DNA from: an uncultured Ignavibacteriota bacterium
Lineage (GTDB): Bacteria; Bacteroidota; Ignavibacteria; Palsa-1295
Direction: 5' to 3'
Assembly: GCA_903900335.1 (NCBI GenBank)
Contig: CAIUMP010000021.1
Coordinates: 1-64,000, forward strand
Length of the DNA: 64,000 nucleotides
Each line of letters starts with the position of its first letter. The stretch's first letter is position 1. The notes below the pieces were generated by a model. That model was not told where the DNA came from and made no database searches. It saw only the letters and a program-made list of their open reading frames with translations. This document shows, one piece after another, positions 56,675-64,000 of this stretch. The position numbers and the translations under genes are program-made.

Positions 56675-57362
56675 CCAAAAATAACGCACTCCCTATCCGA
56701 ACGATCGTGGCACCCTCTTCAATGGCCACCTCGAAATCGTTGGACATCCCAATCGAAAGCTCCTTCAAGTTACTCAGCTCTGGGTGGCTTTCCTTAAGGG
56801 AATTGGAAAGATTTCGAAGAGCTCGAAATTGGGGGCGAGTCCTCTCTGGATCATCTTCAAAGGAGGCCATTCCCATGAAGCCCGCAAGGGAGATGTGAGG
56901 GCAATCCCGCACAATGGAAAGGGCTAACCCACCAGCGTTAGCTGGTTGAACCCCGTTCTTCTGCTGCTCCCCACTAATGTTCACTTCTACCAGAGCCGTG
57001 ATCGTTCGTCCGTTCTGTTCCGCTCGTTCCGAAAGCTCTACGGCCGTATCCAGTGTGTCTATCGAATGCACGCGGTGGATGAATTCTGCGATCTGGCGTG
57101 CTTTGTTCGATTGCAAATGTCCGATCAGATGCCAATGGATATCATTCGGCAATGCCTCGCGCTTCTTAAGTAATTCCTGCACGCGGCTCTCGGCAAATTG
57201 TCTGCATCCAAGATCATACAGGGCTTGAATGGAATGAATGGGTTGGGTCTTCGTAACCGGCAGAAAGAGAACTTCCTCCCGCTTCCTCCCAACCCGCTCA
57301 CAGGCTGCCGCAATGCGACTCTCGAGTGCCTGATAGGAGGTTTCTAAAGTCGTTTCGATCAC
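56670..57362 (-). CDS. yggS: YggS/PLPBP-family pyridoxal-phosphate homeostasis protein
   Basis: Single-domain PLP-binding protein, 230 residues, that buffers pyridoxal phosphate and influences amino-acid and keto-acid pools. The PLP Lys is Lys38 (LPVTKTQP). Further blocks: GCRQFAESRVQELLKK, WHLIGHLQSNKAR, VHSIDTLDTA, LVEVNISGEQQKNG, GFMGMASFEDD and LSIGMSNDFEVAIEEGATIVRIGSALFL. The family is a stable neighbour of divIVA in many bacteria. It begins only a few bases after tpiA ends and is probably co-transcribed with it. Confidence 0.94.
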   Translation of the reverse strand: MIETTLETSYQALESRIAAACERVGRKREEVLFLPVTKTQPIHSIQALYDLGCRQFAESRVQELLKKREALPNDIHWHLIGHLQSNKARQIAEFIHRVHSIDTLDTAVELSERAEQNGRTITALVEVNISGEQQKNGVQPANAGGLALSIVRDCPHISLAGFMGMASFEDDPERTRPQFRALRNLSNSLKESHPELSNLKELSIGMSNDFEVAIEEGATIVRIGSALFLG

Positions 57363-57368
57363 AATCCG

Positions 57369-58139
57369 TTAACGTTGCGATGCGCTAGAAGCAGCTTCGA
57401 TAATATCAATGAACGCCTCGGCATCGAGAGATGCACCACCGATCAGTCCTCCATCAATATCGGGCTGCGAAAATAATTCGAAGGCATTCTGCGGTTTGAC
57501 GCTTCCGCCGTATTGGATCGTCATGCCATCGGCAAGATTGCCAAATTTCTTTCGGAGTTGACCGCGAATGAACGAATGAGCGCTTTGCGCCATAAGAGGG
57601 GTGGCGGTTTTGCCTGTGCCGATTGCCCACACCGGTTCATACGCAATATTAATGTGAGGGGCATCTTCAGGCATCGTGCTGGCTAAACTGGCTTCGAGTT
57701 GCCGAGCAAGTACGGCCTCTGTTTCATCGCTCTCGCGCTGGGCGGCCGTCTCGCCCACGCAAACGATGGGTTCTATCTTCCAGTCAAGGGCAGCGCGGAC
57801 CTTTTGGCTCACCACCTCATCCGACTCACCGAACAATGTTCTGCGTTCGCTGTGACCGAGAATGACGTAATAACATCCGAGTTCGGAAAGCATTTCGGGT
57901 GAGATCTCACCGGTGAATGCGCCTTTTGGTTCGTGGTGGCAATTTTGGGCACCCAGCCGGAGATGGGATTCCTTTAGTTCATCTCGTGCGACGAAGAGGG
58001 ATGTGAATGGTGGGCACACGCCAACCTCCACGCCATCGCACCGCTTGCCCCACTGCACGGCAAGCTGAAAGATCAGCTTGCGCGTCTCTTTAACAGTGCC
58101 GTACATCTTCCAATTACCGACGATCAGTTTATTACGCAT
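57369..58139 (-). CDS. tpiA: Triosephosphate isomerase
   Basis: Interconverts dihydroxyacetone phosphate and glyceraldehyde-3-phosphate in glycolysis. The 256-residue TIM barrel has Lys11 (GNWKMYG), the electrophile His96 (ILGHSERR) and the catalytic base Glu168 (AYEPVWAIGTG), plus the phosphate-binding IQYGGSVKP and GLIGGASL. Its ATG (58137-58139) shares one base with the TGA stop of gatB (TGATG seen on the minus strand), so translation is likely coupled to gatB. Confidence 0.97.
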   Translation of the reverse strand: MRNKLIVGNWKMYGTVKETRKLIFQLAVQWGKRCDGVEVGVCPPFTSLFVARDELKESHLRLGAQNCHHEPKGAFTGEISPEMLSELGCYYVILGHSERRTLFGESDEVVSQKVRAALDWKIEPIVCVGETAAQRESDETEAVLARQLEASLASTMPEDAPHINIAYEPVWAIGTGKTATPLMAQSAHSFIRGQLRKKFGNLADGMTIQYGGSVKPQNAFELFSQPDIDGGLIGGASLDAEAFIDIIEAASSASQR

Positions 58140-59605
58140 CAGCCTAGATCTAATTCTTCACGCATCAACTCATTCACCATTTCCGGATTCGCCTTTCCCT
58201 GCGTTGCCTTCATCACCTGCCCGACAAAGAATCCGAATAGATTCGTCTTTCCGGCCTTGTATTGGCCGAATTGAGTTTGATTCTTGGCGATGATTTCCCG
58301 AACTGTCTCGCGCAAAGCACCGGTGTCTGTCACCTGTATAAGTCCGCGTTTTTCGACGAGAGACTTCGGTGCTTCGGTGCTCCCGAGGAGATCGGGGAAG
58401 AGGTCTTTAGCGATCTTATTCGAGATTGTTTTGTCCTGGATGAGATCGACAAGTTCAGAAAGATGCTTCGGTTGTAGTTGCAGTTGGATAATATCCTGCT
58501 TCCGCTCCGACATCAACCGCATGACGTCACCCATGATGTAATTCGAGACAGACTTGATACTCTCGTCATTCTTCGCAGAAAGACTAGTTACAGCCGATTC
58601 GAAGAAGTCGGCTACGGAGAGTTCGGCTGTCAGCACACCCGCGTCGTATTTCGGAAGCTTGTACTGGCTGACGAAGCGGTCGCGGCGCGCGCGCTGGAGT
58701 TCGGGGATTTCCTTTCGAATCTCTTCGAGGTAACCTTCGGTGACCGTAACCGGCAGCAAATCTGGTTCTGGGAAATAGCGATAGTCATGTGCTTCTTCCT
58801 TCGAACGCATGGCACGGGTGATGCCCTTGTTCGCATCGAAGAGCATCGTTTGATGAATAACAGGCTCCCCTCGTTCGACCAGTTCGATTTGCCGCTCTAT
58901 CTCGGCCTCGATCGCCCTTTGGACGTTGCGGAAGCTGTTCATGTTTTTCACTTCCGTCTTTTGTCCGAAGGGTTCTGTCCCGCGAAGCCGCACGGAGACA
59001 TTCGCATCGCAGCGAAGCGAGCCTTCCTCCATATTGCCGTCGCAAATACCGAGATAGGTAACGATGGATTTGATCGTGGTCAGATAGGCATAAGCCTCAT
59101 CACTCGATCGCATGTCCGGTTCGGAGACGATCTCGATAAGCGGCACTCCGGCGCGGTTCAGATCAACGAGAGTCTCTGCACCAAAATCGTGTATGGACTT
59201 ACCAGCGTCCTCCTCCATGTGGATGCGAGTAATGCCGATGCGCTTATCGGAGCCATCCTTCAGTTCGACATCAATGTGACCACCGTGGCAGATCGGTGTT
59301 TCATATTGGGAAATCTGGTAGCCCTTTGGCAAATCGGGATAAAAGTAGTTCTTGCGCGCGAAGATCGAACGTTCGCGAATTTTGCAGTTCGTGGCAAGCC
59401 CCATCCGAACGATGAATCGTAGAAGATTTTCGTTCAATGCGGGTAAAGTGCCAGGGTGCCCGAGGCAGATCGGGCAGGTATTGTGGTTCGGTGGCGCGTT
59501 GAATTCAGTCGTACACGAGCAGAATGCCTTCGACTTTGTCAGCATTTGCGCGTGGACTTCGAGTCCGATTACTGGTTCGTATTTTTCGAGAAGTTTTGGG
59601 TTCAT
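58139..59605 (-). CDS. gatB: Aspartyl/glutamyl-tRNA amidotransferase subunit B
   Basis: Kinase/transamidation subunit of the GatCAB complex that converts Glu-tRNA-Gln (and Asp-tRNA-Asn) to the amidated form. The 488-residue protein starts MNPKLLEKYEPVIGLEVHAQ, has the zinc-type cysteines CSCTTEF and CPICLGHPGTLP, YPDLPKGYQISQYETP, the signature YRYFPEPDLLPV, and a C-terminal YqeY-like tail domain that ends LMREELDL. ATG 59605 is chosen from the family N-terminus; the frame is open to 59836 but overlaps the divergent gene. gatA and gatC are not adjacent, so the complex is encoded at separate loci. Confidence 0.95.
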   Translation of the reverse strand: MNPKLLEKYEPVIGLEVHAQMLTKSKAFCSCTTEFNAPPNHNTCPICLGHPGTLPALNENLLRFIVRMGLATNCKIRERSIFARKNYFYPDLPKGYQISQYETPICHGGHIDVELKDGSDKRIGITRIHMEEDAGKSIHDFGAETLVDLNRAGVPLIEIVSEPDMRSSDEAYAYLTTIKSIVTYLGICDGNMEEGSLRCDANVSVRLRGTEPFGQKTEVKNMNSFRNVQRAIEAEIERQIELVERGEPVIHQTMLFDANKGITRAMRSKEEAHDYRYFPEPDLLPVTVTEGYLEEIRKEIPELQRARRDRFVSQYKLPKYDAGVLTAELSVADFFESAVTSLSAKNDESIKSVSNYIMGDVMRLMSERKQDIIQLQLQPKHLSELVDLIQDKTISNKIAKDLFPDLLGSTEAPKSLVEKRGLIQVTDTGALRETVREIIAKNQTQFGQYKAGKTNLFGFFVGQVMKATQGKANPEMVNELMREELDLG

Positions 59606-59776
59606 TGGTGCAAAAATACGATGATAAGCAGCCGAGCTCTTGATTGACGAGGAGATGGGGATAAATTTTTGACCTATGAAAATGATTCGATTTTCCAGCG
59701 TTCGGTTACAAACATACTGAAATTTGCGTTCAGATCGGTGCCATGTCGGACCGAAAAGACATCCTAATCTGACGTC

Positions 59777-62518
59777 ATGCTGTTTCGCTCGTTCATACTC
59801 TTCCTGTTTTTGCTGATAGAACCCGTGGTTTCGCACGGTCAGTTACTCAATCTATACGAGCGGGTTACTGATCCGCGTGCGATAGCAAGGCTTTCCGGTC
59901 CGGACACCGCACGAACAAAATCCGTCTGTTTCCACGGTGATCCGGCCTGGATGGGCACCGACACACTAGACCGTTACGGTCTCATCGCCGAAGATACGGG
60001 AAGCGGGATCATTACACACGTGTGGAGCACAGGCGCCGTAGCAGACACTGCCTGCACAGTTAAGCTGTACATTGACGACACGCTCCGATTCAAAGACACA
60101 TACAACGCCTTGTTTCGTGGAGGGAGTCACGGGGTATTGTGCCCCCCATTAGATACCCTTGCGAATGGCGCAACCACCTGGGACCTGCAAATCCCTTTCC
60201 ATCATGGGTTCAAGTTTACGGCGCTTACCTCCAATCCAAATCTCTATTTCTGTACAGAATGGCACGCTGCTCCGCAAGGGACAGTACCGAGTCTGGATAT
60301 TACATCAGCCAACGCTCCTCAGCCGCAATTGCGCTATGCGGAAGTTGCGTTGGTACGCCCCAGTTCCCCCTGGAACGGCCCGTTTGCTGCGTCGCTAGCC
60401 CGTCTGGACACACTCAGGCCAAGGAATTCGCTGAGCGTTGCGGAGATAGACGGGCCAAAGATGCTGGAGATCCTTCGATTTCAGCCAGCGTCGTACGAAT
60501 TTGCAGATCTCGATAGCACGTGGCTCAATATCTACTGGGACCACTCGCCAACGCCTTCAGTCCACGTTCCGTTGAAGGACTTCTTCCTTTCTCCGGTTGC
60601 CGTGACTTCCGTTCGGTCTTTCCAACTCAAAGCAGATCGGGACTCCGGGTTTGTGTGCTACTTTCCGATGCCATTCCGAGATCATGCTTCGATTGAGTTG
60701 GTCCGTAACGGATCCACGCCACTCGCAATTCGCACGATGATCCAGTGCAATCCGGAGTCGATCGATAGAAATGTCTATGGGTACTTCCACGCGGATTTTC
60801 ACGAGTCCAATCCGACGCAATACCACATTTATCATCCTGTAATTCACACCGTAGGCCGCGGCCGCTATATTGGGATGGGATTCGGCGTGATGGCTCAACC
60901 CTATGCTGTTTTCCTCGAGGGCGCTCCCATCTTCAATGTAGATTCTGTTCAGGAATTCCAAACGCTCTACACAGGCGGGGAAGACTATTTCGATGGAGGC
61001 TGGTGGTTTCCCAACGGTCCCTTCACGCTTCCGTTTGCGGGTTATACCCACTTCATAGATCAATTCTACCGTTTCCACTATCTCGATTGCTACGAATTTT
61101 ACTCGTCTTTTGACATGGATCTTAAGCCAGGCCGTAACCTCGACGTGTACGATCATTACCGAACGGTAGGCTATTACTACCAGCACTGGACACCCTTCTG
61201 GGCAAGTCGAGACACCATTATTGCTGGCGAGAATTGGACTGTGGACGGGGCCGGGTACGGAAACAAGCAATCGCTCGTCCTTACACTCAGTCGGAGTGGT
61301 GCTTCGGACACGATCCTTTTACAGACCACCACGGATGTGAGTGGACGCTTCCATCTATCACTCCAGGTTCCGCCGAGCTGGAAGCCGGGCGTTTATACGC
61401 TTAGCGTAAAGGGAGAAACCTCACCGAACAAATTCTTTGTACTTGGCAAACCCGCAATTCGTCCCGTTGTGGATTACCATCCAATCGTTCTTCGGGCCGG
61501 CGATTCACTCCTGGTCATAGGCACAGGCTTCGTGCCTGGGGAGCACGTTTCTTTCTATCTCGACAGTATACCGCTAAGCCAGTCCACGGTTGCTGACTCT
61601 GCCAGTGAGATTCGTTTAACGCTTCGGATGCCGTATCTTGCGGATCATGCTTATCTATTGGTTGCGCGCGGAGATCGATCTGGAAATAGCACGGCGGAAG
61701 AGCGTGTTTCGTTGACACGCACGCTCAACTTCGAGTTCGAGGATCTGATGCCGCCAACCTACAAAACTCCGGGTCAATGTTATGCTGAAGATGTTGCGTA
61801 CTTCTGGGAGGCACAGTGGAGCAAGCAGATGTTCGTCTATTTCAAGCCTGACACGGTCTTCAGCGGCGCCACACTCGAGTTCGCGTTTCGCCTTTCCCAT
61901 CCCGATACCTTCGCAATCGAGTTTCACCACAGCACGAGCCGCGATCTTGGTGAGTACGCCGTGATAATCGACGGGGAGGCGGTCGGACAGATTGGTGATG
62001 GTCACCCCGATCCGGACTTGGATCCTTTGCCCTCCGGCCCAATCCCCCTCGGTGTGCATTTCCTTGACTCCGGTCTGCATCACATTCGATTCACGTGCAC
62101 AGGTAAAGCCGACACGGCTAAGAATTACTGGCTTGAGCCTGATAACCTGATCTTGCGTCCAACGACTACTCTTGCACCCGCTCCGGGGACACTTCACCGA
62201 ACGGATTTGCATAACTCCAGTCCTCCGCGTGCAGTGCAGATCTTTCCGAACCCGACGCATAACCGGTCTGCAATGATAACATTCAGCCTTGGCGAGGTGG
62301 ACACTCCGCTTCGGAACGGTAAGGTAGTTGCCCGTCTGGATGACGAAGTTGGTCGGACTTATTCTATTCAGCTTACCGGCAGCCTGATAGACGGAGGTTT
62401 TACTGGATCGTGCTCACTTGTGGGGGTTCCTCCGGGTACATTTTTTGTCAGTCTAGTGGTTGCGGGAGAGACCGGAGAAGTTATTCAATTGCCGATGGTG
62501 CCGCTGGTTGTAGAGTGA
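59777..62518 (+). CDS. Exported GH172 (former DUF2961) glycoside hydrolase-like protein
   Basis: A 913-residue protein. A signal peptide occupies residues 1-20 (FILFLFLLIEPVVSHGQ). Residues about 25-470 match the DUF2961 family, reclassified as GH172 after members were shown to act on fructose or arabinofuranose linkages. Seen here: GIITHVWS, KLYIDDTLRFKD, the VPLKDFF block, GFVCYFPMPF, GRGRYIGMGFG, and the TGGEDYFDGGWWFP motif with Glu402, a plausible catalytic residue. The region 480-800 has Ig-like and carbohydrate-binding-like beta domains (YAEDVAYFWEAQW). The last 90 residues (QIFPNPTHNRSAMITF) look like a diverged T9SS sorting domain. It is probably secreted and acts on a fructan or arabinan; substrate unproven. 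Confidence 0.8.
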   Translation: MLFRSFILFLFLLIEPVVSHGQLLNLYERVTDPRAIARLSGPDTARTKSVCFHGDPAWMGTDTLDRYGLIAEDTGSGIITHVWSTGAVADTACTVKLYIDDTLRFKDTYNALFRGGSHGVLCPPLDTLANGATTWDLQIPFHHGFKFTALTSNPNLYFCTEWHAAPQGTVPSLDITSANAPQPQLRYAEVALVRPSSPWNGPFAASLARLDTLRPRNSLSVAEIDGPKMLEILRFQPASYEFADLDSTWLNIYWDHSPTPSVHVPLKDFFLSPVAVTSVRSFQLKADRDSGFVCYFPMPFRDHASIELVRNGSTPLAIRTMIQCNPESIDRNVYGYFHADFHESNPTQYHIYHPVIHTVGRGRYIGMGFGVMAQPYAVFLEGAPIFNVDSVQEFQTLYTGGEDYFDGGWWFPNGPFTLPFAGYTHFIDQFYRFHYLDCYEFYSSFDMDLKPGRNLDVYDHYRTVGYYYQHWTPFWASRDTIIAGENWTVDGAGYGNKQSLVLTLSRSGASDTILLQTTTDVSGRFHLSLQVPPSWKPGVYTLSVKGETSPNKFFVLGKPAIRPVVDYHPIVLRAGDSLLVIGTGFVPGEHVSFYLDSIPLSQSTVADSASEIRLTLRMPYLADHAYLLVARGDRSGNSTAEERVSLTRTLNFEFEDLMPPTYKTPGQCYAEDVAYFWEAQWSKQMFVYFKPDTVFSGATLEFAFRLSHPDTFAIEFHHSTSRDLGEYAVIIDGEAVGQIGDGHPDPDLDPLPSGPIPLGVHFLDSGLHHIRFTCTGKADTAKNYWLEPDNLILRPTTTLAPAPGTLHRTDLHNSSPPRAVQIFPNPTHNRSAMITFSLGEVDTPLRNGKVVARLDDEVGRTYSIQLTGSLIDGGFTGSCSLVGVPPGTFFVSLVVAGETGEVIQLPMVPLVVE

Positions 62519-62557
62519 CAGAAGATCACCCAAACGCTCAGTCTAACAAAATAAAGG

Positions 62558-62589
62558 AACCCCCTTCAAGTACAAACTTGAAGGGGGTT
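62558..62589. terminator. Strong bidirectional rho-independent terminator
   Basis: AACCCCCTTCAAGT (62558-62571) pairs perfectly over 14 bp with ACTTGAAGGGGGTT (62576-62589) around an ACAA loop, followed by TTTCG on the plus strand and by the TTCCTTTATTTTG sequence on the minus strand. It lies between the convergent GH172-like gene and the exported unknown gene. Confidence 0.92.
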
Positions 62590-62693
62590 TCGCTACTTCC
62601 TCAGAATCACGGTGAAGAGAAAAGACCAATTCACTTGTGGTGACTCAGAGTACTATTGTGTCCTGTTCCACTTTGTACGATCGGATTGGATGC

Positions 62694-63275
62694 CTACTTG
62701 GCTGCGAACTCGCTGCCGAGCTGATGGCTGAGCTCAGATATGATCGAGGCTAAAGTCTGCTCGTCAAGGTTTTCGACAGCGCTAGTGACACTCTTGGCGG
62801 CAATGGGTCTGCTGGCTGAGCCGACGCCACTGAATAGCGGCACCAGCGCGACTTTGATACTAAGGATTCCACCAATCGGTCTGCGCTCGAAATTCACGCG
62901 CGCTTGCAAGATGTGTTCTTGCGTCAAGGAATGCACACCGGCGGCGATAAGATTCGCGGAGATGCACACGGTTTGACCTCGAAGCAGTTTCTCGGTAGAG
63001 CCAATCAGCTTCGTCGCTACTTCGTTGGAGGTGATGCCACCAAGCTGTTCTCCGATTGCGCCGCGTATGGAGCTCTGGGTGATAGATCTCACCTCTTCAA
63101 AGCTCATTGGAGGAGTCGTTACGTTCGACGCCTGAAATTCATAAGAAGTCGGCACGTCGGCCTGCTGTGACTGCGGCGATGCGGGTTGCGCGTTCGCTAT
63201 CCGCACAAATCCGAGCGTTGCGACTATGGCTAATGCACGGATCATCGTCCTGGGGGAGGGGATAATCGAATTCAT
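62694..63275 (-). CDS. Exported protein of unknown function
   Basis: A 193-residue protein I do not recognise. The N-terminal signal peptide (MIRALAIVATLGFVRIANAQ) cleaves after ANA. Then comes a Gln/Pro/Ser-rich stretch (about 30-45) and a folded part with helical segments (SFEEVRSITQSSIRGAIGEQLGG, LDEQTLASIISELSHQLG) and a beta region (HILQARVNFERRPIGGILSIKVALVPLFSGV). Only one cysteine remains in the mature part. It is monocistronic by position: the terminator at 62558 lies behind it and a long non-coding gap in front. Confidence 0.7.
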   Translation of the reverse strand: MNSIIPSPRTMIRALAIVATLGFVRIANAQPASPQSQQADVPTSYEFQASNVTTPPMSFEEVRSITQSSIRGAIGEQLGGITSNEVATKLIGSTEKLLRGQTVCISANLIAAGVHSLTQEHILQARVNFERRPIGGILSIKVALVPLFSGVGSASRPIAAKSVTSAVENLDEQTLASIISELSHQLGSEFAAK

Positions 63276-63693
63276 GGGCTTACTGGCTAAACTATAATCG
63301 GCATTTTGGCTAAACTACCGGCAAACTTGCTGTTGAGACTCACCTGCGAGCTCCTGGCAATGGTAGGTGGATCGGCAAAAATGATCCACTCAAACCTCGT
63401 ACTCTAAAGACACGATTTGGGCTAGTATTAGTGCAGGAAAATCAGGAAATTGCACTGAAATCGTAGAGAATTGCAAATATCTGCTCTTCATTTTGGGACA
63501 TGCGTACAAGCTTGCTACAAGGCATTTCGTCAGAATTCTTAATTCAAGGCGACCAATTCTGTCACTTCCGATTTATGCACGTCGCATACTTCATCTGTAC
63601 AGAAACGTGACATATTGTGGACCGAATTGCAAAGTGAAAAAGGAAGAAAAATTTCACCAACGCACACTTGCCAATTACCAGGGAGGTATCTTT
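63276..63693. promoter_or_regulatory. 418-bp non-coding gap with a direct repeat
   Basis: No gene is seen. TGGCTAAACTA occurs twice, at 63284-63294 and 63307-63317, exactly 23 bp apart (about two helical turns), just upstream of the exported protein's start at 63275; this could be a tandem operator. GGGAGG at 63681-63686 is the ribosome-binding site of the next gene. Promoters for the two divergent genes must lie here but cannot be assigned. Confidence 0.4.
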
Positions 63694-64000
63694 GTGCAAG
63701 TGAAATCCCACGAATTCCAAACCACTGCTTATCTTTTCGAAGCTCCCTGGCACTTCGCCTTTGCGATAACGGGTGCCTTAATGCTTCTTGCGACGCTGTT
63801 CTATCCGTTCGGCTATGATCAAGCAGTCTTCAGCGTCGGAGGCGAGATGATCATCAAGCACCTCGCTATCCCATACCGTGATTTCGTTGATACGAAGCCA
63901 CCGGTGATCTTTTACCTTTACGCGACTGCACTGTGGCTCTTCGGGCATCACGAATGGTCGATCCGCATATTCGATCTCTTGTTTCAGCTGCTCTCCTCTT
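63694..64000 (+). CDS. GT39/ArnT-like membrane glycosyltransferase, N-terminal part (3' end beyond the window)
   Basis: The frame is open to the last base, with 102 residues visible. Start GTG 63694 is preceded at 7 bp by GGGAGG, the best Shine-Dalgarno site in the window. The sequence shows a first hydrophobic helix (HFAFAITGALMLLATLFYPFG), a loop with YDQAVFSVGGEMIIKHL, and DFVDTKPPVIFYLYA, the characteristic D-x-KPP motif of ArnT/PMT-like lipid-linked sugar transferases, followed by another helix (WLFGHHEWSIRIFDLLFQLL). The catalytic Asp is probably the one in GYDQ or RDF. Predicted role: transfer of a sugar from a polyprenyl carrier on the periplasmic face. Confidence 0.8.
   Translation, partial: MQVKSHEFQTTAYLFEAPWHFAFAITGALMLLATLFYPFGYDQAVFSVGGEMIIKHLAIPYRDFVDTKPPVIFYLYATALWLFGHHEWSIRIFDLLFQLLSS

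Noticed and set aside
58478-59422. Plus-strand frame of 314 codons opposite gatB
   Set aside because: Antisense shadow of gatB caused by codon bias.
1-64000. tRNA, rRNA and CRISPR arrays
   Set aside because: I looked in every spacer over 100 bp for a T-arm-like GTTCGA with flanking stems and for regularly spaced repeats; none fits. A GGGTTCGA at 29433 lacks pairing arms.

Overview
The window looks like chromosomal DNA of a free-living member of the Bacteroidota/Chlorobiota/Ignavibacteriota group, most like the uncultured Kapabacteria/OPB56-type lineages. The reasons are several large exported proteins with type IX secretion (T9SS) C-terminal sorting domains, a GWxTD-domain protein, lamin-tail-domain proteins, an OmpA protein with PD40 repeats, intermediate GC content, and few Shine-Dalgarno sites. 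The assignment is an inference from gene families; no rRNA or tRNA gene was seen. The sequence reads as ordinary chromosome with dense coding on both strands and no phage or plasmid backbone.

Layout. 1-8163: the 3' end of a giant surface protein with a collagen-like Gly-X-Y tract (162-bp tandem DNA repeats), seven modules of about 200-280 residues, and a YadA-head-like GGG repeat field. 8176-14299: an HD-domain protein, a divergent NTP-transporter-like membrane protein fused to HEAT repeats and a cyclic-nucleotide-binding domain, and a proline iminopeptidase/sugar kinase pair. 14300-14811: a long non-coding gap with strong inverted repeats. 14812-26324: alanine dehydrogenase, nuoGHI of respiratory complex I, an MmcQ/YjbR protein, a T9SS-exported LamG protein, fmt, a glycerophosphodiesterase, a YyaL-type thioredoxin-domain protein and a 3-methyladenine DNA glycosylase. 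26654-39922: an envelope block with an OmpA/PD40 protein, a beta-barrel protein, two tandem paralogous T9SS-exported proteins of about 1300 residues, and a lamin-tail-domain protein. 40041-45246: rimO, a GWxTD protein, a glycerate kinase homologue, an unknown exported protein and an EVE-domain protein.

45270-59605 holds a minus-strand housekeeping run that resembles the widely conserved yggS-divIVA-ileS-dksA-lspA-rluD neighbourhood, followed by tpiA and gatB. Between dksA and ileS this run is interrupted by three plus-strand genes (48699-51553): an unknown protein, a cysteine-rich protein carrying a clear phospholipase A2 catalytic signature (CC-x2-HD-x2-Y and AD-x5-C), and a small lipoprotein with a choice-of-anchor-D-like domain. 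A 700-bp non-coding gap with an imperfect 90-bp repeat precedes them, and a GTAGGTCG-type hairpin, of which a second copy lies beyond ileS, follows them. This inserted cassette is the best candidate for an undescribed system in the window.

59777-64000: a GH172 (former DUF2961) exported enzyme with a convergent terminator, an unknown exported protein, and the start of a GT39/ArnT-like membrane glycosyltransferase that runs off the end.
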